Part shown: one piece after another, positions 29,383 to 36,659 of the stretch
Numbering within the stretch: the first letter of the stretch is position 1
How the letters are laid out: every line of letters starts with the position of its first letter
DNA from: an uncultured Prevotellaceae bacterium
GTDB lineage: Bacteria; Bacteroidota; Bacteroidia; Bacteroidales; Bacteroidaceae
Length of the DNA: 40,300 nt
Reading direction: 5' to 3'
NCBI GenBank assembly: GCA_900319385.1
Contig: ONOG01000031.1
Span: 1-40,300 of the forward strand
Program-made: the position numbers and the translations under genes
The notes under the pieces: generated by a model
Databases searched by the model: none
What the model was told of the DNA's origin: nothing
The model's input: only the letters and a program-made list of their open reading frames with translations

Positions 29383-31650
29383 TCACTTGGCGAGTACCTT
29401 CCGTGCGACGACCGTACCGTCGGCAGCAGTACGGCGCTCTATGAACAGCCCTCGGCTGGGACGTTGAGGCAGTTCCCGACCCTGCAAGTCGTAAGCCTTC
29501 CCCTGTCCTTCTCCGAGAGAGGGGGTGTCGATGAGCACTTTTAATTCTTCACTTTTCACTTCATCGATGCCTGTGGCAGTCGGTTCGTCCAGTTCGGCAA
29601 AGGTGAAGATCATGTCGGCGCGGGTCAACGTGCCGCTGCCCCACAGCCAGTCGTTGGCAAACACGCGGGCACGAATCTGCTGATTGCTGTTCGCCGGACT
29701 GTTGATGCGGTAGAACGAGAGAGCCGTGCCACGTCCCGACTGCGACGGACGTTCGTCGCCGACATACGTGATGGTGAGCACGCCAGGACTGGTCTGCGAA
29801 CCGATGCGGTCGCCGTCGCTGAACGTCTGGTTGCGCGGTGCGAGGTAGCGACCCGTGGCGACGTGCTGCAGGGTGTAGCCACCCTCCACCTCGGCGATGC
29901 GCCAGTAGAGCGAGGCGTCCTCCCAGTCGTAGTTAAACTCCTCGGCACCCAGACGTCCGTCGTCGAGCAGTTTCAGGTACTTCGGCGTGCCGTTGATGTT
30001 GGCCGACGAATTATAGCTGACCGTGGCATAGTTGAGGATGCGGTAGAGCTTGCCCTCGGCAGGCACAAACGTCGTCTGCCCTGCCTCCGTACCTCCGCCC
30101 GGGAGCATGAATTCGTCGTTCACACGCACCACGGCCGAATAGGGCGACTCGCCCTCGGTGCAGATGTTCTTCAGGCGGAAATAGTAGAGGCGGCCCTCCT
30201 CCAGACCCGACAGGCGCGTGGTCAGAATGTCCTTCGCCACACGTTTCACCTCCGTATAGTTCTGGCCGTCGGTCGACATCTCGACCACCACCTCGACGGC
30301 GGTGGGTTCGAGGTTCTCCCAGCGCAGCCGCACCTGCGTGCTGCTGACCACCGTCAGCGTGACATTCGTCGGATACATCAGTCCCTCCAGCGCTTCGGTC
30401 TGGCCGTTGGCATAGTTTTCGATGTTCATATATCCGTTGCCGAAGCTGAAAGCCGTCGCATCGTCCTTCTGCGGATTCAGCCCATTCGCCGTTTCCCACT
30501 CGTCGGGCATGCCGTCGTGGTCCGAATCGACGATGGACACACCGCCGTCGTGCTTGCCAATGCCGCCCACATCGTCCTCGTTGGCGATGAAGGCACCGCG
30601 CGTGCCGAGCGAAGTCAGGTGGTCGATGTAGCGGCGCTCGTGCAGGTCGCGCATACGGCTCACACCCGCCTGCTCCACCACGTCGGCGTAGGCCTGCTCG
30701 GCTGTGAGCAACGTCATCGGGTGTGTGGTCACGAAATTCTTCGTGGCCATCGGCGTCGCACTGTTATGGTCGGTGATGAGCTGTCCGTTGAGCCGTCCGT
30801 CGCAGTTGCCGTCGAACCAGTTGCCCGCGCTGTACAGGTGGTCGGTCGCCGTCCAGTCGTCGAAATACTTCTGCGAACCGTTCGGACCCGCGATGAAGTA
30901 GTTGTTCATCACGTCCTGGTAGTTGTCGGCAGCCGAGTGCCCACCGATGATGCCCATGCCGAAGTTATAGACCACGTTGTTGTAGTATTGTAAGTAGCAC
31001 TTCATCTTCGGATTGCGGCTCTTGTTGTTGATCCACAGGCAGTGGGCGATGGTCCAGTTGCGCGTGCCGTCGGTGATGGCACCGAAGCGTTGGGGCTCGA
31101 TGCCCTCGGCGATGATACAGTGCTGCCAGGTGATGTTCGACGCATTCGTGATGTGCACGTTGTCCCACGGGCCCCAAGCCACGGTGCAGTGGTCCATGAT
31201 CAGGTTCTGACACTCGTCGAGCGTGAGCGTACACTTGCTCGAATTCACACTCTTACCGCCATACATACGGATGTAGCGGATGATGACATTCTTGGCTTTC
31301 GACGCAATGACGCGGCCGCCATAGATGGCAATGCCCTCGCCCGGAGCCGTCTGTCCCGCAATGGTCACATTGCTGCTGATAGTAATCGACGCACCCGTGA
31401 TATCAATCACGCCGCCCACGTCGAACACCACGTAGCGGTTCGGCTGACTCACGGCATCGGCAAGCGACCCCGCCCCCGATTTGTTGAGGTTCGTCACATG
31501 ATAGACCGTGCCGCCACGTCCACCCGTGGCGTAGGCCGCATAGCCCTCGGCACCAGGGAACGCCAAGGTCTGGGCCACAGTTTGCTGACAGGGAAGGCAC
31601 ACCATCAGCAGTGCCAACCCGGAGATTTGAATGTAGTTAGTCGGTTTCAT
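29383..31650 (-). CDS. PL1-type pectate lyase with C-terminal accessory domains
   Basis: 755 aa from the ATG at 31650, which begins the signal peptide (to about residue 27). The beta-helix (about 28-390) has FPGAEGYAAYATGGRGGTVY, DVGGVIDI, NVIIRYIRMYGG, LIMDHCTVAWGPWDNVHITN and GTRNWTIAHCLWINNKSRNP, as in Bacteroidetes PL1 pectate lyases. Then come DSDHDGMPDEWE, an FN3 domain (about 425-510), a ricin-like segment and a C-terminal YDLQGREL...RGLFI motif. Cuts polygalacturonate by beta-elimination outside the cell. It has a near-consensus promoter (31732-31763). The stretch between GIDEV and YDLQGR is encoded by repeat DNA (29494-29560). Confidence 0.9.
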   Translation of the reverse strand: MKPTNYIQISGLALLMVCLPCQQTVAQTLAFPGAEGYAAYATGGRGGTVYHVTNLNKSGAGSLADAVSQPNRYVVFDVGGVIDITGASITISSNVTIAGQTAPGEGIAIYGGRVIASKAKNVIIRYIRMYGGKSVNSSKCTLTLDECQNLIMDHCTVAWGPWDNVHITNASNITWQHCIIAEGIEPQRFGAITDGTRNWTIAHCLWINNKSRNPKMKCYLQYYNNVVYNFGMGIIGGHSAADNYQDVMNNYFIAGPNGSQKYFDDWTATDHLYSAGNWFDGNCDGRLNGQLITDHNSATPMATKNFVTTHPMTLLTAEQAYADVVEQAGVSRMRDLHERRYIDHLTSLGTRGAFIANEDDVGGIGKHDGGVSIVDSDHDGMPDEWETANGLNPQKDDATAFSFGNGYMNIENYANGQTEALEGLMYPTNVTLTVVSSTQVRLRWENLEPTAVEVVVEMSTDGQNYTEVKRVAKDILTTRLSGLEEGRLYYFRLKNICTEGESPYSAVVRVNDEFMLPGGGTEAGQTTFVPAEGKLYRILNYATVSYNSSANINGTPKYLKLLDDGRLGAEEFNYDWEDASLYWRIAEVEGGYTLQHVATGRYLAPRNQTFSDGDRIGSQTSPGVLTITYVGDERPSQSGRGTALSFYRINSPANSNQQIRARVFANDWLWGSGTLTRADMIFTFAELDEPTATGIDEVKSEELKVLIDTPSLGEGQGKAYDLQGRELPQRPSRGLFIERRTAADGTVVARKVLAK
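29494..29527 (+). repeat. GC-rich repeat copy inside the PL1 gene
   Basis: 28 of 34 bases match 16904-16937 (AGCCTTCCCC...CTCCGAGAGAGGGGGTG). On the coding strand it reads Thr-Pro-Ser-Leu-Gly-Glu-Gly-Gln-Gly-Lys-Ala. Flanked by CTTTTAATTCTTCACTTTTC, the same AT-rich partner as at 22200. Confidence 0.75.
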
Positions 31651-31731
31651 ACAGATAAAGAAGTGTGACGTCTTGAAAAGAGACATATACTATAAAGTTA
31701 CGCGCGCGGGCGCGAAAACAATTCCACACGA

Positions 31732-31763
31732 CAAAGATAGAACATTTTTCTGCAACCGCCAAA
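31732..31763 (-). promoter_or_regulatory. PL1 pectate lyase promoter
   Basis: On the minus strand TTTG (31760-31763), 20 bases, then TATCTTTG (31732-31739): a near-perfect Bacteroidales promoter, about 80 bases before the ATG. Confidence 0.75.
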
Positions 31764-31896
31764 CGTTCACCCATTTTTCCCTAAAAAGCACTTGCGACAT
31801 CCTTTTCCAGCCTCCATGCCGCGCTGCACATTCAGCTGCACGGCAGCGCAAACCCGCCTCCACCGCAGCACAAACTCAACGACTGCGCAGAAAAAA

Positions 31897-31984
31897 CTCA
31901 AAATAACATTGTAATTCTTAGAAATATCAATGGAATTCGTACAAATATCACTGGAATTTTCAAAAATCTCAATGATATTTTGAC
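31897..31984 (-). repeat. 88-bp element with 21-bp iterations, copy 2
   Basis: Reverse-complement counterpart of 11683-11770: same length, 74 of 88 identical, same four 21-bp-spaced cores. Similarity extends to both sides (TGCGGA pairs on one side; GAGTTTTTTC and GCGGGTTTGCGCTGC-like sequence on the other), giving an overall repeat of perhaps 200 bp or more. Confidence 0.8.
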
Positions 31985-32080
31985 TCTTTTCCGCACACCG
32001 TCCAACGATGTTCCGCACACCGACCGAATGTTTTGCACGCAGAAACACACAAATAAGCCCCGTGCGACACTGAACATAGC

Positions 32081-32262
32081 AAAAAGACAACGAAGGACAA
32101 CCAAACAATGAAAGACAACGAAAGAATATTAAAAGACAACATGAGACAACTTAGGACAACCCGAGACAACCTTTTATTTCTTTCCCAAGAAACCGTTGTC
32201 CCGTGTTGTCCGTCGTTGTCCGTTGTTGTCTTTTTCTATACACCAGCCTTGTCTTTCGTTGT
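32081..32262. repeat. GACAAC-iterated hairpin, copy 1
   Basis: A left arm of AGACAACGA/AGGACAAC-type units about 9-10 bp apart faces a right arm of GTTGTC units (32194-32262) across the loop TTTATTTCTTTCCCAAGAAA. The loop and right arm match copy 2 at 34875-35057 (TTCCAAGAAAG, GTTGTCCC.TGTTGTCC). Confidence 0.8.
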
Positions 32263-32348
32263 TTTCTGTGTATCTCTGTTTTCTACGTGACCATATTTCA
32301 CACATATTTCACACATGTTCAGCAAAAAGAAAAATAATTTACAGCAGA

Positions 32349-32380
32349 TTTGGTCAGTTCGTAAAAAGTTTGTAACTTTG
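32349..32380 (+). promoter_or_regulatory. Consensus promoter of the BspA cassette
   Basis: TTTG at 32349-32352, 20-base spacer, TAACTTTG at 32373-32380. This is the best plus-strand promoter in the window and places the start of transcription near 32387, giving a leader of about 267 bases. Confidence 0.8.
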
Positions 32381-32386
32381 CACCGT

Positions 32387-32653
32387 GCACCCGTTGTGGC
32401 GCACGACATAGTTTGTAAGAAGCGTTATGCTCGACATTGCTTAGGAACCTGAGAAATTTCGAAGAATGTGAGTTCAGTATAGCGATTCCACGCCTGTGTT
32501 GGCGTGGTATTGCCTATTCCACACATTCACATTCGGGTAATCTCAGGACCTCTAAGCAATCGTGGCACGGCAGTCCCACGCTTTTGTCGTAAAGAATTAC
32601 TATCGAGTTCCTGAGGGGCTGAAGGAACGGTACTAAACTACTCTAACAAAACG
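32387..32653 (+). ncRNA. Long structured leader RNA upstream of the BspA-like gene
   Basis: Nested pairing forms a rod: 32436-32444 (ATTGCTTAG) with 32552-32560, 32448-32454 (CCTGAGA) with 32541-32547, 32464-32472 (GAATGTGAG) with 32526-32534 (one G-U), ATAG/CTAT, and an apical stem 32488-32494 (CCACGCC) with 32501-32507. A further hairpin GTTCCT/AGGAAC (32607-32612, 32623-32628) lies 26 bases before the ATG. I do not recognise it as a known riboswitch or as 6S, SRP or tmRNA. It could be a cis-regulator or a processed small RNA. Confidence 0.6.
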
Positions 32654-34435
32654 ATGAAAAGAATTACTACAATTCGAAGAGTCGTGACCAGTAGCGTCAT
32701 GACCCTCATGTTGCTGTTGCATGTCGCCGCGGCGAAGGCCCAGACCCCGAACCCGAACCCGCAGGCGATCTGGACGGCAGACAACAACACCCTCACCTTC
32801 GTCGACTGGGAATTCTGGTACCACGTAGGCGATACGTTCAACGGACATACCGTGACCGCCGTGTGGTACGGATCCGACTACGACATGGATATGACAGAAT
32901 CAGCATCGGCACCTGCATGGAACAGCACGACACCTGCATGGAACAGCACGGTAAGTGCCACACTTACTACCGTCGTGTTCGATGAAAGTTTTTCCCAGTA
33001 TATAAGACCTACTAATTGCTGCAAATGGTTTGCGAACTGTCAAAGTTTGCAGACAATCACGGGCATCGAAAACCTGAACACATCAGAAGTAACAAATATG
33101 TCCGAGATGTTCAGTGGTTGCAGCGCCCTCACGAGCCTGGATCTGTCGAACTTCGACACCAGCAACGTAACGAGAATGGACGCCATGTTCTATGGTTGTA
33201 TCAACCTGACGAGTCTGGATCTGTCGAACTTCGACACCAGCAAAGTAATGAATATGACCGCGATGTTCCAAGGTTGCAGCAGCCTGACGAGTCTGAATCT
33301 GTCGAACTTCGACACCAGCAGAGTAGCGAATATGAGTAGCATGTTCTCCGGTTGCAGCGCCCTGACGAGCCTGGATCTGTCGAAATTCGACACCAGCAGA
33401 GTAGCGAATATGAGTAGCATGTTCTCCGGTTGCAGCGCCCTGACGAGCCTGGATCTGTCGAACTTCGACACCAGCAGTGTCACCAATATGAACTATATGT
33501 TCGATGGTTGCAGCAGCCTGACGAGCCTGGATCTGTCGAACTTCAACACCAGGAACGTAAAGTATATGTACGAAATGTTCGATGGTTGTAGCAGCCTGAC
33601 CACCATCATCTGCGACAGCACATGGAGAGTGAGCAACTCGTATAACATGTTCCTCGATTGCACCAGCCTGGTCGGCGGTGCCGGCACTGCCTTCAAAGAC
33701 GAAAACCCCGTCGACAAAACCTATGCCCATCCCGACGGTGGCACGGCCAACCCGGGCTACTTCACCTCTTCGACCGAAGTGATTACGGCCTACAAGCCGG
33801 ACGACAAGGAAACCTACTGGGCAACGTACTACTATAGTCGCTGCAACACGGTAGCACTCCCTGCCGAAGGGCAGAACGTGAAAATCTACAAGGCGGCTGA
33901 CTACAGCGAAGAAGAAGGACAGAGAACGCTCATACTGACGGAAGTGACCGATGGTGTCATCATGGCCGGAGAGGGCGTCATCATCGAGTCGAACCAGCCG
34001 AACGTCACGGTGAGGCATACGACACAGGTGGCTGACGAATCGTTCTACGAACTTCATTACCTTGATGGATGCGACGTGGAAACAGAGGTGGCTGATTTAG
34101 GAGACCCTTTTATCTACACGATGGGGGCCATCGACACCGACAACGACGGCATCCGTGAACTCGGGTTCTACAAGTTCGCTGGTTCGAAGCTGAAAGCTCG
34201 CCGCGCCTACCTTACCTTCTGGAATGAATTCATCCCCATAGAAGAGGAAGAAGGCGGCGAGGCTGGCATCCGCATCCGTTTCGCCGACGAGGACACAGCT
34301 ACAGGCATCGATGAAGTACAAAGTACAATAGACAAGGTACAAAGTACAACTATCTACGACCTGCAGGGCCGCCGCGTAGTGAACCCCACGAAGGGCATCT
34401 ACATCGTGAACGGCAAGAAAGTGTATATGAAGTAA
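32654..34435 (+). CDS. BspA-like leucine-rich-repeat surface protein (DUF285 repeats)
   Basis: 593 aa with a signal peptide (about 1-31; LMLLLHVAAAKAQT). After a unique N-terminal domain with a duplicated 7-residue PAWNST motif (21-bp DNA repeat near 32920), about seven 26-residue repeats of the type NFDTSNVTNMSSMFSGCSAL TSLDLS form the DUF285/BspA-type LRR region (about 135-330). A beta-rich domain follows, then the C-terminal GIDEVQ...YDLQGRRV...KGIYIVNGKKVYMK motif seen in other secreted proteins. BspA-type proteins of oral and gut Bacteroidales bind host or matrix proteins and other bacteria; adhesion is inferred. Expressed behind the structured leader. Confidence 0.9.
   Translation: MKRITTIRRVVTSSVMTLMLLLHVAAAKAQTPNPNPQAIWTADNNTLTFVDWEFWYHVGDTFNGHTVTAVWYGSDYDMDMTESASAPAWNSTTPAWNSTVSATLTTVVFDESFSQYIRPTNCCKWFANCQSLQTITGIENLNTSEVTNMSEMFSGCSALTSLDLSNFDTSNVTRMDAMFYGCINLTSLDLSNFDTSKVMNMTAMFQGCSSLTSLNLSNFDTSRVANMSSMFSGCSALTSLDLSKFDTSRVANMSSMFSGCSALTSLDLSNFDTSSVTNMNYMFDGCSSLTSLDLSNFNTRNVKYMYEMFDGCSSLTTIICDSTWRVSNSYNMFLDCTSLVGGAGTAFKDENPVDKTYAHPDGGTANPGYFTSSTEVITAYKPDDKETYWATYYYSRCNTVALPAEGQNVKIYKAADYSEEEGQRTLILTEVTDGVIMAGEGVIIESNQPNVTVRHTTQVADESFYELHYLDGCDVETEVADLGDPFIYTMGAIDTDNDGIRELGFYKFAGSKLKARRAYLTFWNEFIPIEEEEGGEAGIRIRFADEDTATGIDEVQSTIDKVQSTTIYDLQGRRVVNPTKGIYIVNGKKVYMK
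33151..33618 (+). repeat. 78-bp coding repeats of the LRR region
   Basis: Six in-phase 78-bp units (26 codons each). Units 33307-33384 and 33385-33462 are identical except for the first base, indicating a very recent duplication and probable copy-number variation. Confidence 0.9.
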
Positions 34436-34438
34436 ACT

Positions 34439-34471
34439 GGTAGGGGCGGGGCTCCATGCCCGCCCCCTACC
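34439..34471 (+). other. GC-rich hairpin between the BspA gene and the 58-residue peptide
   Basis: GGTAGGGGCGGG pairs with CCCGCCCCCTACC just after the BspA stop. No T-run follows, so it more likely attenuates or stabilises the message than ends it; the peptide gene starts 33 bases later. Confidence 0.65.
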
Positions 34472-34504
34472 GAGCATCTACTCATCATTAAAACGGACAA
34501 GATT

Positions 34505-34681
34505 ATGAATAAGAAAAGATATCAACAGCCTGCCGTGCAGAATACGGCACCCTGGGCCGAAATGCCCATCGCTCAGATGAACGTGGGTAGCCAGGAACAC
34601 GAAGAACAGTGGGCGAAGGAACGTAAGGACGACTTCGACACTCAGATGCCGAACACCGGCGGCTACGGCAGCCTCTGGTAA
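34505..34681 (+). CDS. 58-residue peptide downstream of the BspA gene
   Basis: MNKKRYQQPAVQNTAPWAEM at the start and TQMPNTGGYGSLW at the end. It is Gln/Glu-rich, has no signal peptide, and ends with a Gly-rich Leu-Trp tail. It resembles in style the short KKxYxxPxV... peptides encoded beside Bacteroidales surface proteins, but I cannot name a family. ATG 34505 follows the BspA stop by 69 bases and a strong terminator follows at 34750, so it is the second gene of the leader-BspA cassette. GC-rich codon use and sharp boundaries support it as real. Confidence 0.7.
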   Translation: MNKKRYQQPAVQNTAPWAEMPIAQMNVGSQEHEEQWAKERKDDFDTQMPNTGGYGSLW

Positions 34682-34749
34682 GGGCTGACCCACAAGGGAA
34701 AAGCCTTTGGGTAGCTCCCGAAGGTGAATAGTAGTAGTAATATTTTTTG

Positions 34750-34783
34750 CGGACACACGTTGTGAAACGCGTGTCCGTTTTTC
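34750..34783 (+). terminator. Terminator of the BspA-peptide cassette
   Basis: CGGACAC (34750-34756) pairs with GTGTCCG (34771-34777), followed by TTTTT. Confidence 0.8.
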
Positions 34784-34874
34784 GTCAACGGATGGACACG
34801 GATGGAGCACGGACGATGTTGAATGCTTCTATACACAGGATTCACACCTCAATCCTTTGAAATCTTGAATTTCC

Positions 34875-35057
34875 AAGACAACTCAGACAACGAAGGACGT
34901 CATGGGACAACAAGACAATGAAAGACTATATGATGTTAAAAGACAACTCAGACAACGAAGGACAACTTTAGACAACTTTATAACTTCATTTCCAAGAAAG
35001 TGTTGTCCCATGTTGTCCTTCGTTGTCTGAGTTGTCTTTTAAAATCCTTCGTTGTCT
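34875..35057. repeat. GACAAC-iterated hairpin, copy 2
   Basis: Perfect 29-bp arms 34938-34966 (AAAAGACAACTCAGACAACG...) and 35012-35040, built of 9-bp AGACAACNN units, with extra units outside. Shares loop and arm sequence with copy 1 (32081-32262), so the two bracket the BspA cassette. Confidence 0.9.
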
Positions 35058-35132
35058 TCAAAAAACATTGACGCGTGATTGCGTGTAAAACAAATTTTTA
35101 ATTTCCAATTTTTAATTTTCAATTATAAGTAG

Positions 35133-35140
35133 TACCTTTG
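35133..35140 (+). promoter_or_regulatory. -7 element for ugd
   Basis: TACCTTTG, fits TAnnTTTG, 36 bases before the ATG at 35176. Confidence 0.6.
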
Positions 35141-35175
35141 CAAATTGAAAGAAATAAAACAAAGAGAGAAAAGAA

Positions 35176-36495
35176 ATGAACATTGCAATTGTCGGCACGG
35201 GCTATGTCGGACTGGTCAGCGGCACGTGCTTTGCGGAAATGGGCGTTCACGTGACGTGCGTCGATGTGAACGAAGAAAAAATCAAAAGTTTGCAGGAGGG
35301 CAAAGTGCCCATCTACGAGCCAGGACTCGACGAGATGGTGCTGCGCAACCAGCGCGAGGGTCGTCTGAAGTTTACGACGGACCTGACGGACTGTCTCGAC
35401 GACGTGGAGGTAGTGTTCTCGGCTGTGGGTACGCCACCCGACGAAGACGGCAGTGCCGACCTTCAGTATGTGCTGGCCGTGGCTCGCACGTTTGGTCAGA
35501 ACATCAAGAAATATACCGTACTGGTGACAAAATCGACCGTGCCCGTGGGTACGGCTGCAAAGGTGAAGGCTACGATTCAGGAGGAGCTGAAACGTCGCGG
35601 TGTCGATGTGCCCTTCGACGTGGCATCGAACCCCGAGTTCCTGAAGGAAGGTGCTGCCATCAAGGACTTCATGTCGCCCGACCGCGTGGTCGTGGGCGTT
35701 GAGACAGAGAAGGCCAAGGAACTGATGACAAAGCTCTACCGTCCGTTCCTGCTCAACAATTTCCGCGTCATCTTCACCGACATCCCGAGTGCCGAGATGA
35801 TCAAGTATGCAGCCAACTCGATGCTGGCTACGCGCATCTCGTTCATGAACGACATTGCCAATCTGTGCGAACTGGTGGGTGCCGACGTCAACATGGTGCG
35901 CAAGGGCATCGGCAGCGACTCGCGCATCGGTTCGAAGTTCCTCTACCCTGGCTGCGGCTACGGCGGCTCCTGTTTCCCGAAAGACGTGAAGGCACTGATC
36001 AAGACGGCACAGAAGCAGGGCTACGACATGCAGGTGCTTCAGGCCGTGGAGGCTGTGAACGAACAGCAGAAGTCTGTGCTCTACCGCAAACTTGAGGCTC
36101 ACTTCGGCGGCAAGGAAAACCTGCGCGGCAAGACCATCGCGATGTGGGGTCTGGCCTTCAAGGCTGAGACCGACGACATGCGTGAGGCCACGAGTCTGGT
36201 GACAATCCAGCTGTTGCTCGATGCCGGCTGCACGGTGCGTGTGTACGACCCCGTAGCGATGAACGAATGCCGTCGTCGTCTGGGCGACGTGGTGACCTAC
36301 GCCACCGACATGTACGACGCCGTGCTCGGTGCCGACGCCCTGCTGCTGCTCACGGAGTGGAAGCAGTTCCGTCTGCCGTCGTGGGGCGTGGTGAAGGCTG
36401 CGATGAAGGAAGCACTTGTCATCGACGGCCGCAACATCTACGACCCGCAGGAAATGCAGGAAAACGGATTTACGTATAAGAGCATCGGCCGCTAA
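35176..36495 (+). CDS. ugd: UDP-glucose 6-dehydrogenase
   Basis: 439 aa, full length. Oxidises UDP-glucose to UDP-glucuronate with NAD+, supplying capsule and surface-polysaccharide precursors. N-terminal Rossmann motif AIVGTGYVGLVSGTCFAEMG (4-23), SNPEFLKEGAAIKDF (151-165), Lys210 in EMIKYAANSMLA, and catalytic Cys266 in GCGYGGSCFPKD are all present, as is the C-terminal domain motif WGLAFKAETDDMREA. It is a single-gene unit with its own -7 element and the nested palindrome at 36497 behind it. Confidence 0.95.
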   Translation: MNIAIVGTGYVGLVSGTCFAEMGVHVTCVDVNEEKIKSLQEGKVPIYEPGLDEMVLRNQREGRLKFTTDLTDCLDDVEVVFSAVGTPPDEDGSADLQYVLAVARTFGQNIKKYTVLVTKSTVPVGTAAKVKATIQEELKRRGVDVPFDVASNPEFLKEGAAIKDFMSPDRVVVGVETEKAKELMTKLYRPFLLNNFRVIFTDIPSAEMIKYAANSMLATRISFMNDIANLCELVGADVNMVRKGIGSDSRIGSKFLYPGCGYGGSCFPKDVKALIKTAQKQGYDMQVLQAVEAVNEQQKSVLYRKLEAHFGGKENLRGKTIAMWGLAFKAETDDMREATSLVTIQLLLDAGCTVRVYDPVAMNECRRRLGDVVTYATDMYDAVLGADALLLLTEWKQFRLPSWGVVKAAMKEALVIDGRNIYDPQEMQENGFTYKSIGR

Positions 36496-36496
36496 G

Positions 36497-36659
36497 CCAC
36501 GGATTACGCGAAAGAAACTTAAAGACTCAAAAACCTAAAAACTCAAAAACTGAACCACGAATTACGCGAATTACACGAATTGGCTCTTAACTTGGCTACT
36601 CCCAAAGTTTAAGGATTCGTGTAATTCGCGTAATTCGTGGTCCTCATTCTAATCCGTGG
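36497..36659. repeat. Nested CCACGAATTACGCG palindrome, bidirectional terminator
   Basis: Inner arms 36555-36580 and 36615-36640 are perfect over 26 bp (CCACGAATTACGCGAATTAC...); outer arms 36497-36506 and 36650-36659 (CCACGGATTA) are also perfect. It fills the gap between convergent ugd and GH27; the right outer arm covers the last codons and stop of GH27. ACTCAAAAAC simple repeats lie between the arms. Confidence 0.9.

Larger units (their letters stand above)
31651..32653. other. 1-kb divergent intergenic region between PL1 and the BspA gene
   Basis: Contains, in order, the PL1 promoter (minus), 21-bp-period element copy 2, GACAAC hairpin copy 1, a CATATTTCACACA repeat (32291-32316), the BspA promoter (plus) and its structured leader. 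A 113-codon minus frame (31767-32108) runs through the 21-bp element and is not called as a gene. Confidence 0.7.
34682..35175. other. 494-base intergenic region
   Basis: Holds the terminator at 34750, the GACAAC hairpin copy 2, TTTTTAATTTTCAATT-type AT-rich sequence (35095-35125) and the ugd promoter. No gene seen. Confidence 0.7.

Noticed and set aside
33083..34057. 324-codon minus frame with 26-residue periodicity (VEVRQIQARQ) opposite the BspA gene
   Set aside because: The periodicity is only the mirror of the 78-bp LRR repeats.
32081..35057. GACAAC repeats as a CRISPR or iteron origin of replication
   Set aside because: Units are 9-10 bp in hairpin arms without spacers, and no Rep-like gene is present in the window.
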